Source: Haemaphysalis longicornis
Taxonomy: Eukaryota; Arthropoda; Arachnida; Ixodida; Ixodidae
Direction of reading: 5' to 3'
Assembly (NCBI GenBank): GCA_013339765.2
Contig: CM023457.1
Coordinates: forward strand, 72,838,717 to 72,902,716
Length of the DNA stretch: 64,000 nucleotides
Positions 40,152 through 50,099 of the stretch are shown here, in pieces. Under the pieces are notes generated by a model. That model searched no databases. It saw only the letters and a list, made by a program, of their open reading frames with translations, and had not been told where the DNA came from. Made by a program: the position numbers and the translations under genes. Within the stretch, counting starts at the first letter, position 1. Each line of letters opens with the position of its first letter.

Positions 40152-41242
40152 TTATTCTGCCGCCAGATTATCAACAGCATGTATAGACGAAATAATGCCG
40201 GGGCTGACCTTCATTCCTGCCTTTACGGTGTTGAATTTGTAAATAATGTAAGATTCACGTTGTTCGCGTTCTCTTGTAGTAGAAAATTCACTCTGTAAGA
40301 GTGTGACCCTGATTGAATCGAACGGGTGGTTTTCGGAGTTAATATGTCGTGATAATGGTAGATCCGGGAGTGAACGAACATGTGCGCGATGGTTGTTGAA
40401 GCGCATGCGGAATGCCGTGTCCGTTTGGCCAATGTATTGGATGCCACAAACACCGCACTCCAGAAGGTACACCACATTAGAAGAGTCGCAGTCGAGTGTC
40501 GCGTGAATTAGATGCTTGAAATTTGAGTTGGTGCTTTCTGCCACCGTGGTTGTCTGCATGTGTTTACATACGCGGCACCGTGCCTTTCCGCCTGGTCGAC
40601 ATCCACCCTTGGGTTCCCTCCCAGTTTTGGCGTGTACAAGTTAATGTTTAATATTTTTGGGGCGCCTGTATACGACCCGAGGAGGGGTGGGGAAGATTTT
40701 CGAAAGCCGTTCACTCTGTTGTAGCATGTTGAAGTGCTTTTTCAAGATTTTGTTTATGTTTGGGGAATTGCCCCGAACGTCACAACTAGGTTGCCTCTCC
40801 CCTTACGGTTTAGTTCCTTTTCATGGTGCAGCAACTCTCGGCGATCAAGGTTGACCGCTTTGCAAATAGCGTCGTTGACTATGGGTGGTGGGTATTGTTG
40901 CTTCGCGAGTACATTGCGCAACTTTTCTGCGTTTGCCTCGAAGTCCTCGGTGCGGGAACAAATTCTCCTAAATCGGTGGGCCTGCGAGTATGGGATACTC
41001 GTTTTGCAGTGGCGCGGATGACAACGGTCGAAGTGCAGATACTGCTGCCTATCGGTAGGTTTTTTGTACACGGTAGTGATAAGTTCTCCTTTGTCTGTAT
41101 TTATATGCACGTCAAGGAAATTGATTTCCGTGGTTGAATAGGTATAAGTGAATGCGATGCTTGGATGGGCCTTGTTGAAATACTCGATGAAGTCGATTAA
41201 GTCATCCTCCGTACCGGTCCAAATAAGGAATACATCGTCCAA
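40152..41242 (-). pseudogene. PLE-1 RT C-terminal part and GIY-YIG endonuclease
   Basis: 40754-41242 has the RT thumb (L-D-V-H-I-N-T-D near 41110, Y-K-K-P-T-D-R-Q-Q-Y-L-H-F near 41070, C-K-T-S-I-P-Y-S-Q). 40152-40559 has the endonuclease: V-V-Y-L-L-E-C, Q-Y-I-G-Q-T and R-M-R-F-N-N-H-R-A-H, ending Y-I-I-Y-K-F-N-T, with the tyrosine and arginine positions of the GIY-YIG family present. The stretch between (40560-40753) is frameshifted and should hold the Cys-rich linker. Confidence 0.85.
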
Positions 41243-41874
41243 AAAGCGTTTTTAAAGAATGACTTAATTTCAGGGTTGATAGAAATTTTGTTTCGAGATC
41301 GTTCATGAATATATTAGCATAGTTGGGTGCCATTCGAGTACCCATCGCAGTGCTGTTTATTTGTAGGTAATACTGATTGTGGAATTCGAAGCTATTTAAT
41401 TCGAGCACTAGCTTTTTCAAAGTTTCAATGACTTGTGGGCTTGGCGACTCATGGTCCCGAAGTATGCTATAGGATTCAACCAGGGCTTCAATCCCATCTC
41501 GGTGAGGTATATTTGTGTACAGAGAAGTTACATCTAGAGTTACAAGGAAGGCGCCATCAGGGATTTTTATGTTGTCGATTTCCCGTAGGAAGTGGTTAGT
41601 ATCACGAAGATACGACGAATGGGTGGGTAGCGGGTATTTGCTTAATCAGGGAGTCTATGTAGCTTGATATTGGTTCGGTGAGAGTGCCTCTTCCCGAAAT
41701 TATTGGCCTACCAGGGTTCCCTTCTTTATGAACTTTAGGCAGCATGTAAAACCTTCCTGGCGTTGCGTGTGCTGCTGTAAGTGCTTTACAGAGGCGTGGC
41801 TCTATTTCCCCAATTTTGGCAAGATTATTTAGTGTTGTTGTTATTATTCCTGATGTTCAACAGTTGGATCCGCG
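41202..41874 (-). pseudogene. PLE-1 RT middle part
   Basis: 41202-41420 reads S-T-A-M-G-T-R-M-A-P-N-Y-A-N-I-F, the PLE RT motif before the catalytic Asp pair. The catalytic region (M-D-D-V-F-L-I-W) starts the next frame at 41242 after a shift. 41421-41874 is coding in broken frames and includes the D-V-T-S-L-Y-T-N-I-P-H equivalent near 41500-41540. Confidence 0.75.
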
Positions 41875-42945
41875 TCAAGTTTTGGTAGAAAAATTGTTAT
41901 TTAACTGACGGTGGCCTTCTTGAATGTAGTCTGGTTTACTAAGTATTACAATACCTCCACCTTTATCGGCCGGTTTTATGACAATGTCTGTTCGATCACC
42001 CAGTGCGTTAAGTGCCTCGCGCTCCTCTTTAGACAGGTTCTGGGCCCCTGGTTTGCGAGCGTTATAAGCCCGCAGGACGTCTCTTTGAACGGCCTCAATG
42101 TACGAGTCCAAGTGTTTTTCCCGCTCTGATTTCGGTGTCCACTGCCGCCCTACATTGACGGAGGTTGGGGCAGTGCGCTCTTTGTCCGGCTTATCGAAAA
42201 AATAATCTTCCAGGCGTAAATTTTGCGAAAAATTGTCCAGATCTTTCAGCAAGCTAAACTCATTGTATCGGCCGGTACTTGGGCAAAATGTCAACCCGCG
42301 CGAGATTAACGACCGCTCATGAAGAGTAAGCTGTTCCCCGGAGAGGTTAATTATGTTTTCATCTATGTTCTTTTGAGTTTTTGACATTTCTTTCGACTTG
42401 CAGGGTGGAATTGGGGGTGTAATTTTGAAATTTCCAATGTGTGTGTGGTGCGGAGCTGAATTGATTTGAGAAAACTCGTTTGAGTGTGGAACTTTATCCC
42501 TTGACAATTTTTTAATTTTGATTCTCATTATTTCATCTGTCTTCTTTTTTTCGGAAAGTTCCAGTTCGCTGGCCTCCAGCGCAGAAAAGACAATACTATT
42601 CCTAGCACGAAGCTCCTCCGCCCTCAGAGACGCGAGTGTATTATCACAATGATCCACTACAATTTTAGTTAGCTGAAGTGATGCGGATTTAGGAGTTTGG
42701 TTCCAATCTTGTGTTTCACGTTTGTTAAACGTATGCATCGATGGTGTTAATGATAGAAGAATGCCCCGGGGGGCGATCCCAGCCTTTAGATATATTTTGA
42801 GTGTACGCACATGTAGATCATGGCGCACCCTCTTGTCAATTGTTTTCCTTATTTTAAAAAAATTAGGCGTCAGCAGCTGATCACGCGTGTCATCTGAGGA
42901 GAGGAGGTCGGAACATTTGCGCGGCCGGGATGTCAATTCATGCAA
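41875..42945 (-). CDS. PLE-1 ORF2 N-terminal region
   Basis: A 356-residue open frame. The first ~190 residues are helical and charged with no recognised fold. From ~200 it has the PLE N-terminal block: L-T-L-H-E-R-S-L-I-S-R-G-L-T-F-C-P at ~205, L-R-L-E-D-Y-F-F at ~246, D-S-Y-I-E-A-V-Q-R-D-V at ~283, and D-I-V-I-K-P-A-D-K-G-G-G at ~330, an RT1-type motif. The start overlaps the stop of the upstream ORF. It is lost by frameshift at 41875. Confidence 0.8.
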   Translation of the reverse strand: MHELTSRPRKCSDLLSSDDTRDQLLTPNFFKIRKTIDKRVRHDLHVRTLKIYLKAGIAPRGILLSLTPSMHTFNKRETQDWNQTPKSASLQLTKIVVDHCDNTLASLRAEELRARNSIVFSALEASELELSEKKKTDEIMRIKIKKLSRDKVPHSNEFSQINSAPHHTHIGNFKITPPIPPCKSKEMSKTQKNIDENIINLSGEQLTLHERSLISRGLTFCPSTGRYNEFSLLKDLDNFSQNLRLEDYFFDKPDKERTAPTSVNVGRQWTPKSEREKHLDSYIEAVQRDVLRAYNARKPGAQNLSKEEREALNALGDRTDIVIKPADKGGGIVILSKPDYIQEGHRQLNNNFSTKT

Positions 42946-43571
42946 ATGCTACGTGCAGAGCCACAGTGTTTTCGGTGATCGTACCTTTCGACGGCGGGGG
43001 TGGCAGGGCTTTTCTCGTTTTCTGGACTGGATTCCAGAATCTCGCAGTCTCTCGCGCTCGGCTGGGGGTCAGAAGGTTGTGGGCTTGTTGAAGTCCATGG
43101 GTTGAGTTCTGATTTCCCGGGCTTGGGCTCGATCGTCTGCAGGTCTTCCGATGGAGATGCGCTTGTGGCTGAGAGCCCTGGGTCCGGGCCTTGGGGTTGT
43201 TCAGGTGGTGCGCTGTTTGATCTGGCGATGGGTTTGGCTGGTTGCGGTGCTTTACGAGGCTTTTGTGGTTTTTTGTTGATAGCCCCAGAAAGAACCCTGC
43301 AAGGTGTTTCGCTGGGTTTCCACGTGGAGTCCGCAGACGCTGCGTCACCTTTCTGGGGGGTCACAGTTGTACGCACACTCCCAGCTGTAAGCCTTCGGTG
43401 GACGTTCGGACGAGCGACCGGGCTGGGCGCCGGTTCTCTACTGCTAGCAGAGGGACTGTTCGAGCTGACCACCTGGGCGAAGGATGGTATCACTGGCTGC
43501 AGCTGGCTAGTTGCACTGGGGCATGTGGGGTAGGCCGTATCGTCCATGTCAAGGCTGTTCATGCAGGGCAC
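42933..43571 (-). CDS. PLE-1 upstream ORF (ORF1), Ser/Pro-rich
   Basis: A 212-residue open frame beginning at the inner edge of the right terminal repeat and ending inside the start of ORF2: its stop TGA lies 4 nt after the ORF2 ATG (ATG-AAT-TGA), giving a 13-nt overlap. Composition is Pro/Ser/Ala-rich with scattered basic residues, probably disordered. No known domain seen. The overlap would allow reinitiation or frameshifted expression of RT. It could instead be ORF2 N-terminus displaced by a frameshift. Confidence 0.5.
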   Translation of the reverse strand: MPCMNSLDMDDTAYPTCPSATSQLQPVIPSFAQVVSSNSPSASSREPAPSPVARPNVHRRLTAGSVRTTVTPQKGDAASADSTWKPSETPCRVLSGAINKKPQKPRKAPQPAKPIARSNSAPPEQPQGPDPGLSATSASPSEDLQTIEPKPGKSELNPWTSTSPQPSDPQPSARDCEILESSPENEKSPATPAVERYDHRKHCGSARSICMN

Positions 43572-43579
43572 GTTCGGGC

Positions 43580-43990
43580 TGCTTTGCGCTTTCGTTTCTT
43601 AAGCAGAGCGGCCCCCCTCTGAAGCGGGCGCTACCTGTCACTCGTTCTACAAGCTGACGAACGATGGAGGACAGCGTTTTTGAAAGAGTTGTGTAGTCCT
43701 CTCTCTTTTCTGCATGTTTAGGTTTGTTTTTGTTTTGCGTTTTCTTTCTTTTCCTTTTTTTTTCTCTCTCTCTTTTTTGCAAACCTTCACCTCACCTCGC
43801 CGAGAGCGTGTTTGTTGCTTACCTTCTCTCCCCAATCCCCCCTCTCTCTTTTTTCGGGCGTCGATTGGACGACGAGCTATAAATACGTGCACAGAAATAC
43901 GAAATGTTGTCTTTAGAAAGATTGGCATCCGATCGAAACGTCGACCAATAAACAGTTTTGTTAGAAGCTATACCCATTTTTTACTATTTG
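43580..43990 (+). repeat. PLE-1 inverted terminal repeat at the 5' side
   Basis: Reverse complement of 39263-39665 with small indels in homopolymers. It contains CATCCGATCGAAACGTCGACC and AATAAACAG. Probably contributes the promoter for the minus-strand ORFs (inference). Confidence 0.78.
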
Positions 43991-44022
43991 CTACGGCAAC
44001 CAAAGACAGCCCTTCTCGCAAT

Positions 44023-44027
44023 CTATA

Positions 44028-44099
<72 letters not shown>
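44023..44099. repeat. (TA)n microsatellite
   Basis: About 75 bp of alternating TA. Element D begins directly after ATAT. Confidence 0.9.
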
Positions 44100-44385
44100 T
44101 GTAAGGGGGATTATAGCTGGGGGACCGGCAAGACGCTTGGAAAGAAGCAGAGACCAGAGACGGGTAAGGCAGCGCATAGACCGATGTCTCGGTGCGTTCT
44201 CTTAGAGCGAGCCACGCGATGCTGACCGTGCCTCTTCTTCTCTCGCGCAGCACCTTGCACCTCCATCATCATGCGGCCCATAGTAGTCCTTCCTCCGGTA
44301 CATACCCCGTCGGTTGTACAGGGGAGATTGGCGCACACTAACCGCAAGGTATGTCGTCGTGTCCGAGACTACTATCTCCAGTACA
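44100..44385 (-). repeat. element D 3' LTR
   Basis: TGTAAGGGGG...CCAGTACA. It matches 49393-49676 with few differences, including an extra TA and an extra G. Confidence 0.9.
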
Positions 44386-44399
44386 ATCACCCCCCGCCG
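44386..44399 (-). other. element D polypurine tract
   Basis: The minus strand reads CGGCGGGGGGTGAT ending at the 3' LTR. Expected priming site. Confidence 0.55.
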
Positions 44400-44422
44400 A
44401 AAAGAGTAGCCATCCTGGCGAC

Positions 44423-45600
44423 TTAAGGGGACGAAACCACGAGGGGATCGTAGTAGGGCTTCAAACGTTCAACGTGCACTATTTCACGACCTCGACGACG
44501 AAGGTCTGAGGTGGGAGTCACGGGCTCGACGAGGTAGTTCACTGGGCGATGTTTGTTCGAGAATCCTATATGGGCCGTGGTACTTAGCAAGGAATTTCCC
44601 GAAAGACCAGGATTGGGGCATTGCACACGAAGCCATGCAAGGGATCCAGGTTCAAACGTTGGTGCAGCGGCGGAGCTGTCATGTCGAGACTTCTGGCGTC
44701 CTTGGTCGTCTGATGTGAACTTGCGAGCGAGCTGTCGACATTCCTCCGCGTACCTCGCCATCTCGGAAACAGGGGCACATTCAGAGGCGTCGGGGCGGTA
44801 GGGGCAAAATAGTGTCGATCAGGCAAGACGGCTCACGTCCATATAGAAGAAAAAACGGTGAAAAGCTTGTGGTCGCTTGCGTGGCGGTGTTATATGCGTA
44901 CGTGACGAAAGGTAGCACCATGTCCCAATTTGAATGGTCGGACGATATGTACATGGAGAGCATATCTCCAAGGGTGCGGTTGAACCTTTCAGTCAGGCCA
45001 TTTGTCTGGGGGTGGTATGAAGTCGTGGTTCTGTGGACAATCTGACATTGCTTTAGCAGCGCCTCCACGACGTCAGAGAGAAATACGCGGCCTCGGTCGC
45101 TAAGCAGCTCTCGGGGCGCACCGTGGCGTAAGACGAAACGCCGGAGTAGAAAAATGGCGACGTCGCGTGCCGTTGCGGGTGGCCAGGGCGGCTGTTTCGG
45201 CGTATCGAGTCAGGTGATCCACCGCGACGATGATCCAACGGTTGCCTGATGGAGTGCTTGGAAGGGGTCCGTAGATGTCAATCCCAATCCGATCGAAAGG
45301 CCGTTCCGGGCATGGTAGCGGCTGCAGCTCTCCAGTGGGGTGTCGTGAAGGGGTCTTACGACGCTGGCAGTCAGTGCACGAGCGAATGTACTTCGCGACG
45401 AACGTGTACATGCCTCGCCAGTAGTAGCGTAGGCGTAGGCGCTGATATGTCTTTAGTGGTGCCAGCATGCCCACACTGGGCGTCAGCATGAAACAATGCG
45501 CATATCTGGGAGCGCAAGTGACGCGGTATTACTAGCAACCATTTGCGGCCTTCTGCTGGAATAGTTACGCCGGTATAGGAGCTCCTCTCGAATGGCAAAA
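44423..45600 (-). pseudogene. element D integrase
   Basis: 45100-45489 holds the zinc-binding part (C-T-D-C-Q-R-R-K) and the start of the core (I-G-I-D-I-Y-G-P-L-P, then H-L-T-R-Y-A-E). 44781-45068 holds Y-H-P-Q-T-N-G-L-T-E-R-F with the catalytic Glu. 44423-44761 holds the C-terminal region ending H-V-E-R-L-K-P-Y-Y. Shifts near 45160 and 44770 separate them. No chromodomain. Confidence 0.85.
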
Positions 45601-45674
45601 TGCGCTGCTTGGCGCCGCAGTGTGCGAGATGCGGAAGGCGTAGTAGGGTTTTGCAAGGAAGTCTAGTACCGAAG

Positions 45675-46240
45675 CTATCCAAGGGTCCTTCCGCTGCTCG
45701 GTTGCCATGTCGTCAATTTTATAGCGACGACACGTCGATGTTCGACACCAGCGCTGACGTAGTGGCTTCCGATGGCAATGGCGAACGAGAAAGGGCGTCT
45801 GCGATCGGTGTGTCTTCTTCCTGAGCGGTAAACAACACGAACGTCGTACTCCTGGAGCCGAAGTGACCAGCGGGCCAGACGTCCGGACGGGTCCTTCAGC
45901 GATGCCAACCAGCATAAAGCATGGTGGTCCGTGACTACTTCGAAAGGGCGGCCATAGAGGTAGGGTCGAAATTTACTAATTGCCCAAACGATTGCAAGGC
46001 ACTCTTTTTCTGTAACGGAGTAGTTGTACTCGGCTTTTGTCAGAGCGCGACTTGCGTACGCCACTGACATACTCGTCAAAACCAGCCTTGCGTTGAGCCA
46101 GGACAGCGCCGAGACCGGTACCACTGGCGTCCGTGTGAAGTTCAGTGGGCGCGGTAGGATCAAAATGGCGCAATATCGGCGGTGATGTCAGAAGCCTTCG
46201 TAAGGTCTCGAACGCTCTCTCGGAAGCCGTTGACCAGTTT
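45675..46240 (-). pseudogene. element D RNase H
   Basis: 45976-46173 has T-E-L-H-T-D-A-S-G-T-G-L-G. 45675-46163 has Y-A-S-R-A-L-T-K-A-E, T-E-K-E-C-L-A and V-T-D-H-H-A-L-C-W-L. A one-base shift near 46080 separates the first acidic residue from the others. The spacer before integrase follows in broken frames. Confidence 0.82.
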
Positions 46241-47015
46241 TAAAACTTCTTTGGGCGTCACCGATAAGCTGCGTCAATGGTGCGATGATAGACGCGAAGT
46301 TCCGGACAAATCGCCGAAAGTAGGAGCAAAGCCCAATAAAGCTTCGAAGCTCCTCAGTTGTGTTCGGTTTAGGGAACTCGCGAACCGCACGCAGCTTGGC
46401 TGGATCTGGTAGGATGCCGTCTTTAGATACCACATGACCTAATATAGTAAGTCTGCGGGCAGCAAAACGGCATTTCTTAAGGTTCATTTGCAGGCCAGCC
46501 GAAGTAAGGCACGTAAGGACTTGGTCAAGTCGCTGGAGGTGGGTCGTAAAGTCCGGTGAAAACACGACAATGTCGTCCAAGTAGCATAAACAGATACGCC
46601 ACTTCAGCCCACGCAGAACATTGTCCATCATTCGTTCGAATGTCGCTGGCGCATTACACAGTCCAAAGGGCATGACGTTGAATTCGTAGAGCCCATCCGG
46701 TGTCACAAACGCTGTTTTCGGTCGGTCAGCCTCAGCCATGGGTACTTGCCAGTAACCCGAGCGCAGATCTAATGAAGAAAAGAACTCGGCACCTTGCAAG
46801 CAGTCCAGCGCGTCATCTATTCGAGGTAGCGGGTACACGTCCTTCCGTGTAATCTTGTTTAGACGTCTATAGTCCACGCAAAATCTAATGGACCCATCCC
46901 TCTTGCTGACGAGCACGACTGGAGAAGCCCAGGGACTCGTGGAGGGTCTAATAACGTCCCGGGACAGCATATCGCCTACATGCTCCTCGATAACGCGGCG
47001 TTCCTTGGGTGACAC
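46188..47015 (-). CDS. element D reverse transcriptase
   Basis: A 275-residue open frame starting S-P-K-E-R-R-V-I-E-E-H-V. Motifs in order: C-V-D-Y-R-R-L-N at ~46, S-S-L-D-L-R-S-G-Y-W-Q at ~80, P-F-G-L-C-N-A-P at ~116, Y-L-D-D at 145-148, K-K-C-R-F-A at ~180, L-G-H-V-V-S at ~191. All RT catalytic residues are present. The last ~20 residues are out of frame; the RNase H connection continues in another frame from about 46240. Confidence 0.9.
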   Translation of the reverse strand: MSPKERRVIEEHVGDMLSRDVIRPSTSPWASPVVLVSKRDGSIRFCVDYRRLNKITRKDVYPLPRIDDALDCLQGAEFFSSLDLRSGYWQVPMAEADRPKTAFVTPDGLYEFNVMPFGLCNAPATFERMMDNVLRGLKWRICLCYLDDIVVFSPDFTTHLQRLDQVLTCLTSAGLQMNLKKCRFAARRLTILGHVVSKDGILPDPAKLRAVREFPKPNTTEELRSFIGLCSYFRRFVRNFASIIAPLTQLIGDAQRSFKTGQRLPRERSRPYEGF

Positions 47016-47970
47016 GCGGTATGGTCGCTGGCGCAGTGGTGCGTGGTTCCCGGTGTCAACCTGATGACAGACAGTTGACGTGCGCCATAGGTTGTTTGGT
47101 GGGAGTCGAAGGACGTGCGGAATCGTTGTAGAAGAACCAGGAGCTCGTCTGTTTGCTCCGCGGTGAGGCCAGTATCTATGGAAGGCAGAAAAACTGCCGG
47201 ATCGAAATGGTGTCGGGGCTTAGCGCGTCGAGATTGCCTATGGCTGACTCGTTCGGGATGTCGACAACGAGGTGTGGCGCAACAACTTCGACGTACCCAA
47301 GACATTCGCCGCGAAGCACTCGAGACGGACAAGGAGACGGGTTAGAAATTGACCTGATGCTCGAACCGCATTTGATGTCCAGGACAGCGAACGGCAAGAG
47401 TAGGTTTGTGCGCGACGAAAACAGACTGGATGGCGTGAAGAGAACGGTGGCGTCCGGAACATCAGGTGACGATACAGGTACAAGAACGGAAGAGGATGGG
47501 GGAATGGAAGCATCTTCGGCAGCAACCAATTTCACGCTTCTAGTTTCCGCCGCACCATCATTAGGTGAAAACAGTTCAACTTCTGCACGGAAGCAGTCGG
47601 ATGACAGCGCGGTTTACGTGACAAAAATCCCAGCCGAGGATGACGTCGTGAGAGCATGAGCGTAGGACGACAGTTCAACGATGTGGGGAATAGCTTGAAT
47701 GGTAACGCGAGCAGTGCACATGGCTAGCGGTTGAACGGGCTGTGCGTTGGCAGTACAAAGCGTATATCCTGAAAGCGGCGTCATCACTTTGCGAATTTTG
47801 CGGCAAAAAGTCTCATGAATCACAGATACGGCTGCTCCAGTGTCAATAAGCGCGAGTGCCGGGGTACCATCCACAATCACATCAATGACATTACAAGGCG
47901 AAATATGAGGACTTAGCACGTTCAACAGTTTCGCAGCTCGTGCCTCAGGAACTGCAGCTGCTAGTTTCCC
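47016..47970 (-). pseudogene. element D protease and linker
   Basis: The protease active site A-L-I-D-T-G-A-A lies near 47845 in frame 47614-48339. A shift near 47655 ends it. 47176-47535 continues the protease-RT spacer (L-L-L-P-F-A-V-L-D and L-R-G-E-C-L-G-Y-V). 46976-47332 continues in another frame with L-T-A-E-Q-T-D-E-L-L-V-L-L-Q-R-F. The protease frame is -1 relative to the gag frame ending at 47961. Confidence 0.78.
47961..47970 (-). promoter_or_regulatory. element D -1 frameshift heptamer
   Basis: G-GGA-AAC (47970-47964) is followed directly by TAG, and protease lies in the -1 frame. G-GGA-AAC is an established slippery sequence in some retroviral gag-pro junctions. A strong stem downstream is not obvious: CTGCAGC and GCTGCAG can pair but enclose the heptamer, and only 4-5 bp stems follow. 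Confidence 0.55.
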
Positions 47971-49298
47971 TCGGCTGCAGGGTTCACTCGGGGGCGCATC
48001 GGGGAAATGGAACGGCGGCGTGGGGAAGCGAGAACGGCGGCCAGAAAAGGGAAACCCGTCGGGTGAATACGAAGCAGGCGTTGAGCCAGAAGGAACGGAC
48101 GCTGAGTGGGGGCGGAGAGCCAAAGGCGGGCGCTCGAGGAACGTCACTCGTCTGAAGCGGTCGGCGTCGGCAGAAACGTGCGACATGTCCGGGAACGTTA
48201 CACGCGAAACATATGGGGCGATTATCGGGCGTGCGCCATGGTGTTGGGGGCTTGAGCTGCCGCACGAGGATATGGGAGCACCCGCTGACTTGTGGCAGTA
48301 CTGCAGCGGACTGAAATGTTGCGGGCAGTGGCTGCGCACAAATCATGGCATACGTGTAAGGCCCTGCCACCGGGGTAGCGAAGGGTGCCGCCATGGTGGA
48401 AGGAATAGGTGCTGCCATAGCCGAAAAGAGAGGCGCCGCCACAGGTGCGGCTGCGGGCGCAGCCATGGGCGAGTCGAGGTGAGCAGTAACGGCCGGGACC
48501 GAGGTGCGCACTCGAGGATAGTAGGCTGGTGGTCTAACGGCAGCGCTTCGGCGACTCGGTCTTGAATTACGCGGCGTACTGTCGTAGGTAACGGGCATGA
48601 GGGCGTGGATGCCAATGGCTGAAGGTTAAGTTGACGCGCAACCTCCTCGCGCACGAATTGTTCAATGTGTGGAAGAAGAGGCGCAAGATTCAGATGACAC
48701 TGCAAGTGCTGAAAGTGAGGCCCGATGCGGTTCGTCATTCGGGAAGCACTGGCGGGTAGAAATGCGGCTGCTTCCTGAGCTCGTCGTAGCTTAAGACACC
48801 ATTTGATTATGTCTGCAACCGACTGGGGGTCCTTGCTGAGCAACATCTGGAACGCGCCGTCTTCGATGCCTTTCAAGACGTGCTTGATCTTCTCGGACTC
48901 GGGCATAGCAGGATTTACGCGCCTACAGAGGTCGACAACGTCCTCAATATAGCTCGTGTAAGTTTCGTCGGCAAGCTGTACGCGCCCACGTAAGCTCTGT
49001 TCAGCTTTAAGCTTGCGGACGGCGGGGCGACCGAACACTTCTAAGAATCTCGTTTTGAAGGCAGACCAGTTGTCATGTCGGCATCGTTGTTGAGGAACCA
49101 CCGTTCGGCTATTTGCGTAAGGCTATAGCCGACGTTAGCACGCTTCGTCGGGTCATCCCAGCGGTTGTAGGCACTCACTCTTTCGAAAGATGACAGCCAG
49201 TCTTCTGCGTCATGATCGTCGGCGCCGGAGAACTTGGCAGGGTCGCGTCGAGGAAGAGATCCGGAGCACATGATGGGTTCATGCTGCGGAGGCGCCAT
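47961..49298 (-). pseudogene. element D gag
   Basis: Frames 49041-49298 (F-S-G-A-D-D-H-D-A-E-D-W-L-S-S-F at ~18), 48343-49101 (F-G-R-P-A-V-R-K, Y-I-E-D-V-V-D-L-C-R-R-V) and 47984-48598 (CCHC zinc knuckle C-F-A-C-N-V-P-G-H-V-A-R-F-C). The C-terminal tail lies in a further frame with an S-P-R-R-R-S-I-S-P stretch ending E-G-N before TAG. At least three shifts. Confidence 0.82.
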
Positions 49299-49371
49299 TT
49301 CACGATGGATTTCTTGTAATACTGGTCGAATTATGCGCTTGCTCCGTAGTTCCAGGCTGGTAAGGCAAAGA

Positions 49372-49389
49372 GGAAGTGCACCTCCACCA
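49372..49389 (-). other. element D candidate primer-binding site
   Basis: The minus strand reads TGGTGGAGGTGCACTTCC three bases inside the 5' LTR. It shares TGGTGGAG with elements A and B. Confidence 0.5.
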
Positions 49390-49392
49390 CAC

Positions 49393-49676
49393 TGTAAGGG
49401 GGATTATAGCTGGGGACCGGCAAGACGCTTGGAAAGAAGCAGAGACCAGAGACGGGTAAGGCAGCGCAGACCGATGTCTCGATGCGTTCTCTTAGAGCGA
49501 GCCACGCGATGCTGACCGTGCCTCTTCTTCTCTCGCGCAGCACCTTGCGCCTGCCATCATCATGCGGCCCATAGTAGTCCTTCCTCCGGTACATACCCCG
49601 TCGGTTGTACAGGGGAGATTGGCGCACACTAACCGCAAGGTATGTCGTCGTGTCGGAGACTACTATCTCCAGTACA
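49393..49676 (-). repeat. element D 5' LTR
   Basis: 284 bp, TG...CA, near-identical to 44100-44385. ATATATAT follows on the outer side. Confidence 0.9.
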
Positions 49677-50099
49677 ATATATATATTTACTGTGGAACAC
49701 CGCTTATACGTGCCCCGGAATTAAGACGACCCGCTTCTTACGACGGATCACCGCCGTCCCGGCAAACTCTCCATAGAAACAATGCATCAAAACTCCCGAT
49801 GATATCAAGCTCGGCCGCACGCGACCTGCTTCATACGACGGACCCTGGCGCGGATAGACCGGCGTTGTTCCCATATTTTAGATTTCTTCGCCGATTCGTC
49901 CCGGCTTTCTTTATTATTAGCCCCCTTTTGATGTTGCTTGATGTCCAAAGGTCCGCAGGCGGGCCCGACCACTTGCAGAAGAGACGCAAGCAAGTAGGCG
50001 GGAACTCGTGATAGGGAGTTAACATAACACGGCCCCACGCGACAGCAGTACGCCAACGCGCCAACCGTGAGAAGTCGAAGTTCAGGTTGCTAGGGGACC

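Larger units (their letters stand above)
39263..43990 (-). mobile_element. Penelope-like element, PLE-1
   Basis: The most complete PLE here, 4.7 kb, coding on the minus strand. Inverted terminal repeats of about 400 bp lie at 39263-39665 and about 43580-43990. A Ser/Pro-rich upstream ORF overlaps the RT ORF. Single-base shifts divide the RT/GIY-YIG region. TA tracts flank it on the left, and about 40 bp away on the right. Confidence 0.88.
44100..49676 (-). mobile_element. Ty3/gypsy LTR retrotransposon, element D
   Basis: 5.58 kb with LTRs of 286 bp (left) and 284 bp (right) that differ by only a few substitutions and three small indels. ATAT lies on both outer sides, so insertion was into a TA microsatellite. 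Minus-strand gag, protease, RT, RNase H and integrase. RT is the best preserved of the four copies. A relatively young copy with several frameshifts, some possibly sequencing errors. Distinct in sequence from A and from B/C. Confidence 0.92.

Noticed and set aside
43000..43533. 177-residue plus-strand frame
   Set aside because: Shadow of the Ser/Pro-rich PLE-1 upstream ORF.
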